From Pseudomonadota bacterium (GTDB lineage: Bacteria; Desulfobacterota; Desulfarculia; Adiutricales; JAGVGV01): a DNA stretch of 59,835 nucleotides. Shown here piece after piece: positions 59,403 to 59,835 of the stretch; the first letter of the stretch is position 1, and every line of letters starts with the position of its first letter. The stretch is from positions 1 through 59,835 of the forward strand of contig JAHJTB010000365.1 of the NCBI GenBank assembly GCA_018830135.1, written 5' to 3'. The notes under the pieces were generated by a model. The model had not been told where the DNA came from, made no database searches, and saw nothing but the letters and a program-made list of their open reading frames with translations. The translations under genes and the position numbers were made by a program.

Positions 59403-59835
59403 GTGTCCATAAAAAAAGCCCTGGCCTGCTGGATCGCTTCCGCGGCCAGCCTCCTTCCGGCGGGCGTCGCCCTGGCCGCGGAGGCCGTTCCGGGAACGGG
59501 GGCTCCGGACCTGACCGTGGCCGCGGTCAAGATGGTCGCCGTCCTGGTCGGACTGATCGCCGTCCTGCTGCTGGCCATGCGCCTCATGCGACGCCTGGGC
59601 TCGGCCGGAAACGGTCTGTTCGGCGGACGGGAAATCATCCGGATCATCGCCACGCGGCCCCTGGCTCCCAAGAAATACATCGCCCTGGTCGAGGTCGGCG
59701 GAGCAGTCCTGACGCTGGGCGTGACCGGCGATCGGATCACCTGTCTGGACAAGTCGTCCGCCAGCGATTTCCGGGAGTTTATCGGCCAGGGGCCGCGGGA
59801 GGAACCCGCCGCCGGTTTTTCCGACCGACTCCGAA
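59403..59835 (+). CDS. fliO: Flagellar biosynthesis protein FliO, cut by the window end
   Basis: An open frame from GTG at 59403 (GGAAGAGG upstream) runs to the edge of the window, 144 codons, with no stop. A signal-like N-terminus (LACWIASAASLLPAGVALA), a transmembrane segment (about 46-64, VKMVAVLVGLIAVLLLAMRL) and then a basic cytoplasmic domain with IATRPLAPKKYIALVEVGGA are typical of FliO, which stabilises FliP in the export gate. The position after fliN is the standard one. The 3' end is outside the window. Confidence 0.9.
   Translation, partial: MSIKKALACWIASAASLLPAGVALAAEAVPGTGAPDLTVAAVKMVAVLVGLIAVLLLAMRLMRRLGSAGNGLFGGREIIRIIATRPLAPKKYIALVEVGGAVLTLGVTGDRITCLDKSSASDFREFIGQGPREEPAAGFSDRLR

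Overview
The window looks like chromosomal DNA of a high-GC, motile, Gram-negative bacterium, most likely a Desulfobacterota (deltaproteobacterial) relative. The basis is a sigma-54-driven flagellar cluster with FlrB/FlrC-type regulators, a biotin-free pyruvate/oxaloacetate carboxyltransferase subunit, a PP-loop protein of the ThiI/NFACT-like type, DUF3795 and DUF434 proteins, and several intergenic palindromic repeat families. The genus cannot be named from the sequence alone. No rRNA, tRNA, CRISPR array or prophage was seen.

Layout. 1-5 kb: the 3' part of a hybrid histidine kinase, a 37-bp inverted-repeat pair, three adjacent cysteine-rich genes (DUF3795, a MetH-activation-domain-like protein, a zinc ribbon), an HDOD protein coupled to a small partner, and a winged-helix-like protein. 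5-14 kb: M20 amidohydrolase, carboxyltransferase subunit, TetR regulator with two operator-like sites, a MoxR/CbbQ AAA+ ATPase - VWA - NUDIX operon, an MBL hydrolase and a Rieske-like protein lacking one iron-ligand histidine. 14-22 kb: a DUF6544-like membrane-anchored protein with a duplicated leader, an EAL-HDOD protein, a DnaJ/CbpA co-chaperone behind a promoter and leader hairpin, a DUF434 protein, the PP-loop protein, then a TnpA_REP/RAYT-like transposase with a 149-bp repeat at its 3' side. 22-35 kb: thioesterase, TetR, an RND pump with an unusual C-terminal extension and its adaptor, quinone oxidoreductase, a zinc ribbon - thioredoxin-2 - coiled-coil operon, MFS transporter, MBL hydrolase, macro domain protein, transpeptidase and serS.

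35.5-59.8 kb is one long flagellar region: an orphan FlgC-like rod-domain protein behind a sigma-70 promoter; a FleQ-like activator with a degenerate receiver; a secreted TPR protein with flrB and flrC; flgB-flgC-fliE-fliF-fliG-fliH-fliI-fliJ-motE-like; fliK-flgD-flgE; motA, two unequal motB genes, fliL, fliM, fliN and the start of fliO. Four near-consensus sigma-54 promoters (37677, 42914, 50463, 55026) precede these four units. The inferred scheme is that the FleQ-like protein acts first, FlrB-FlrC relays a signal, and sigma-54 transcribes rod, export, hook, stator and switch genes.

The most notable signals are the tandem MotB pair with reciprocal residue losses; the 149-bp repeat beside the RAYT-like gene, with a second copy lodged between fliF and fliG; the RND C-terminal extension; the Rieske His-to-Asn change; and the sigma-54-driven TPR protein.
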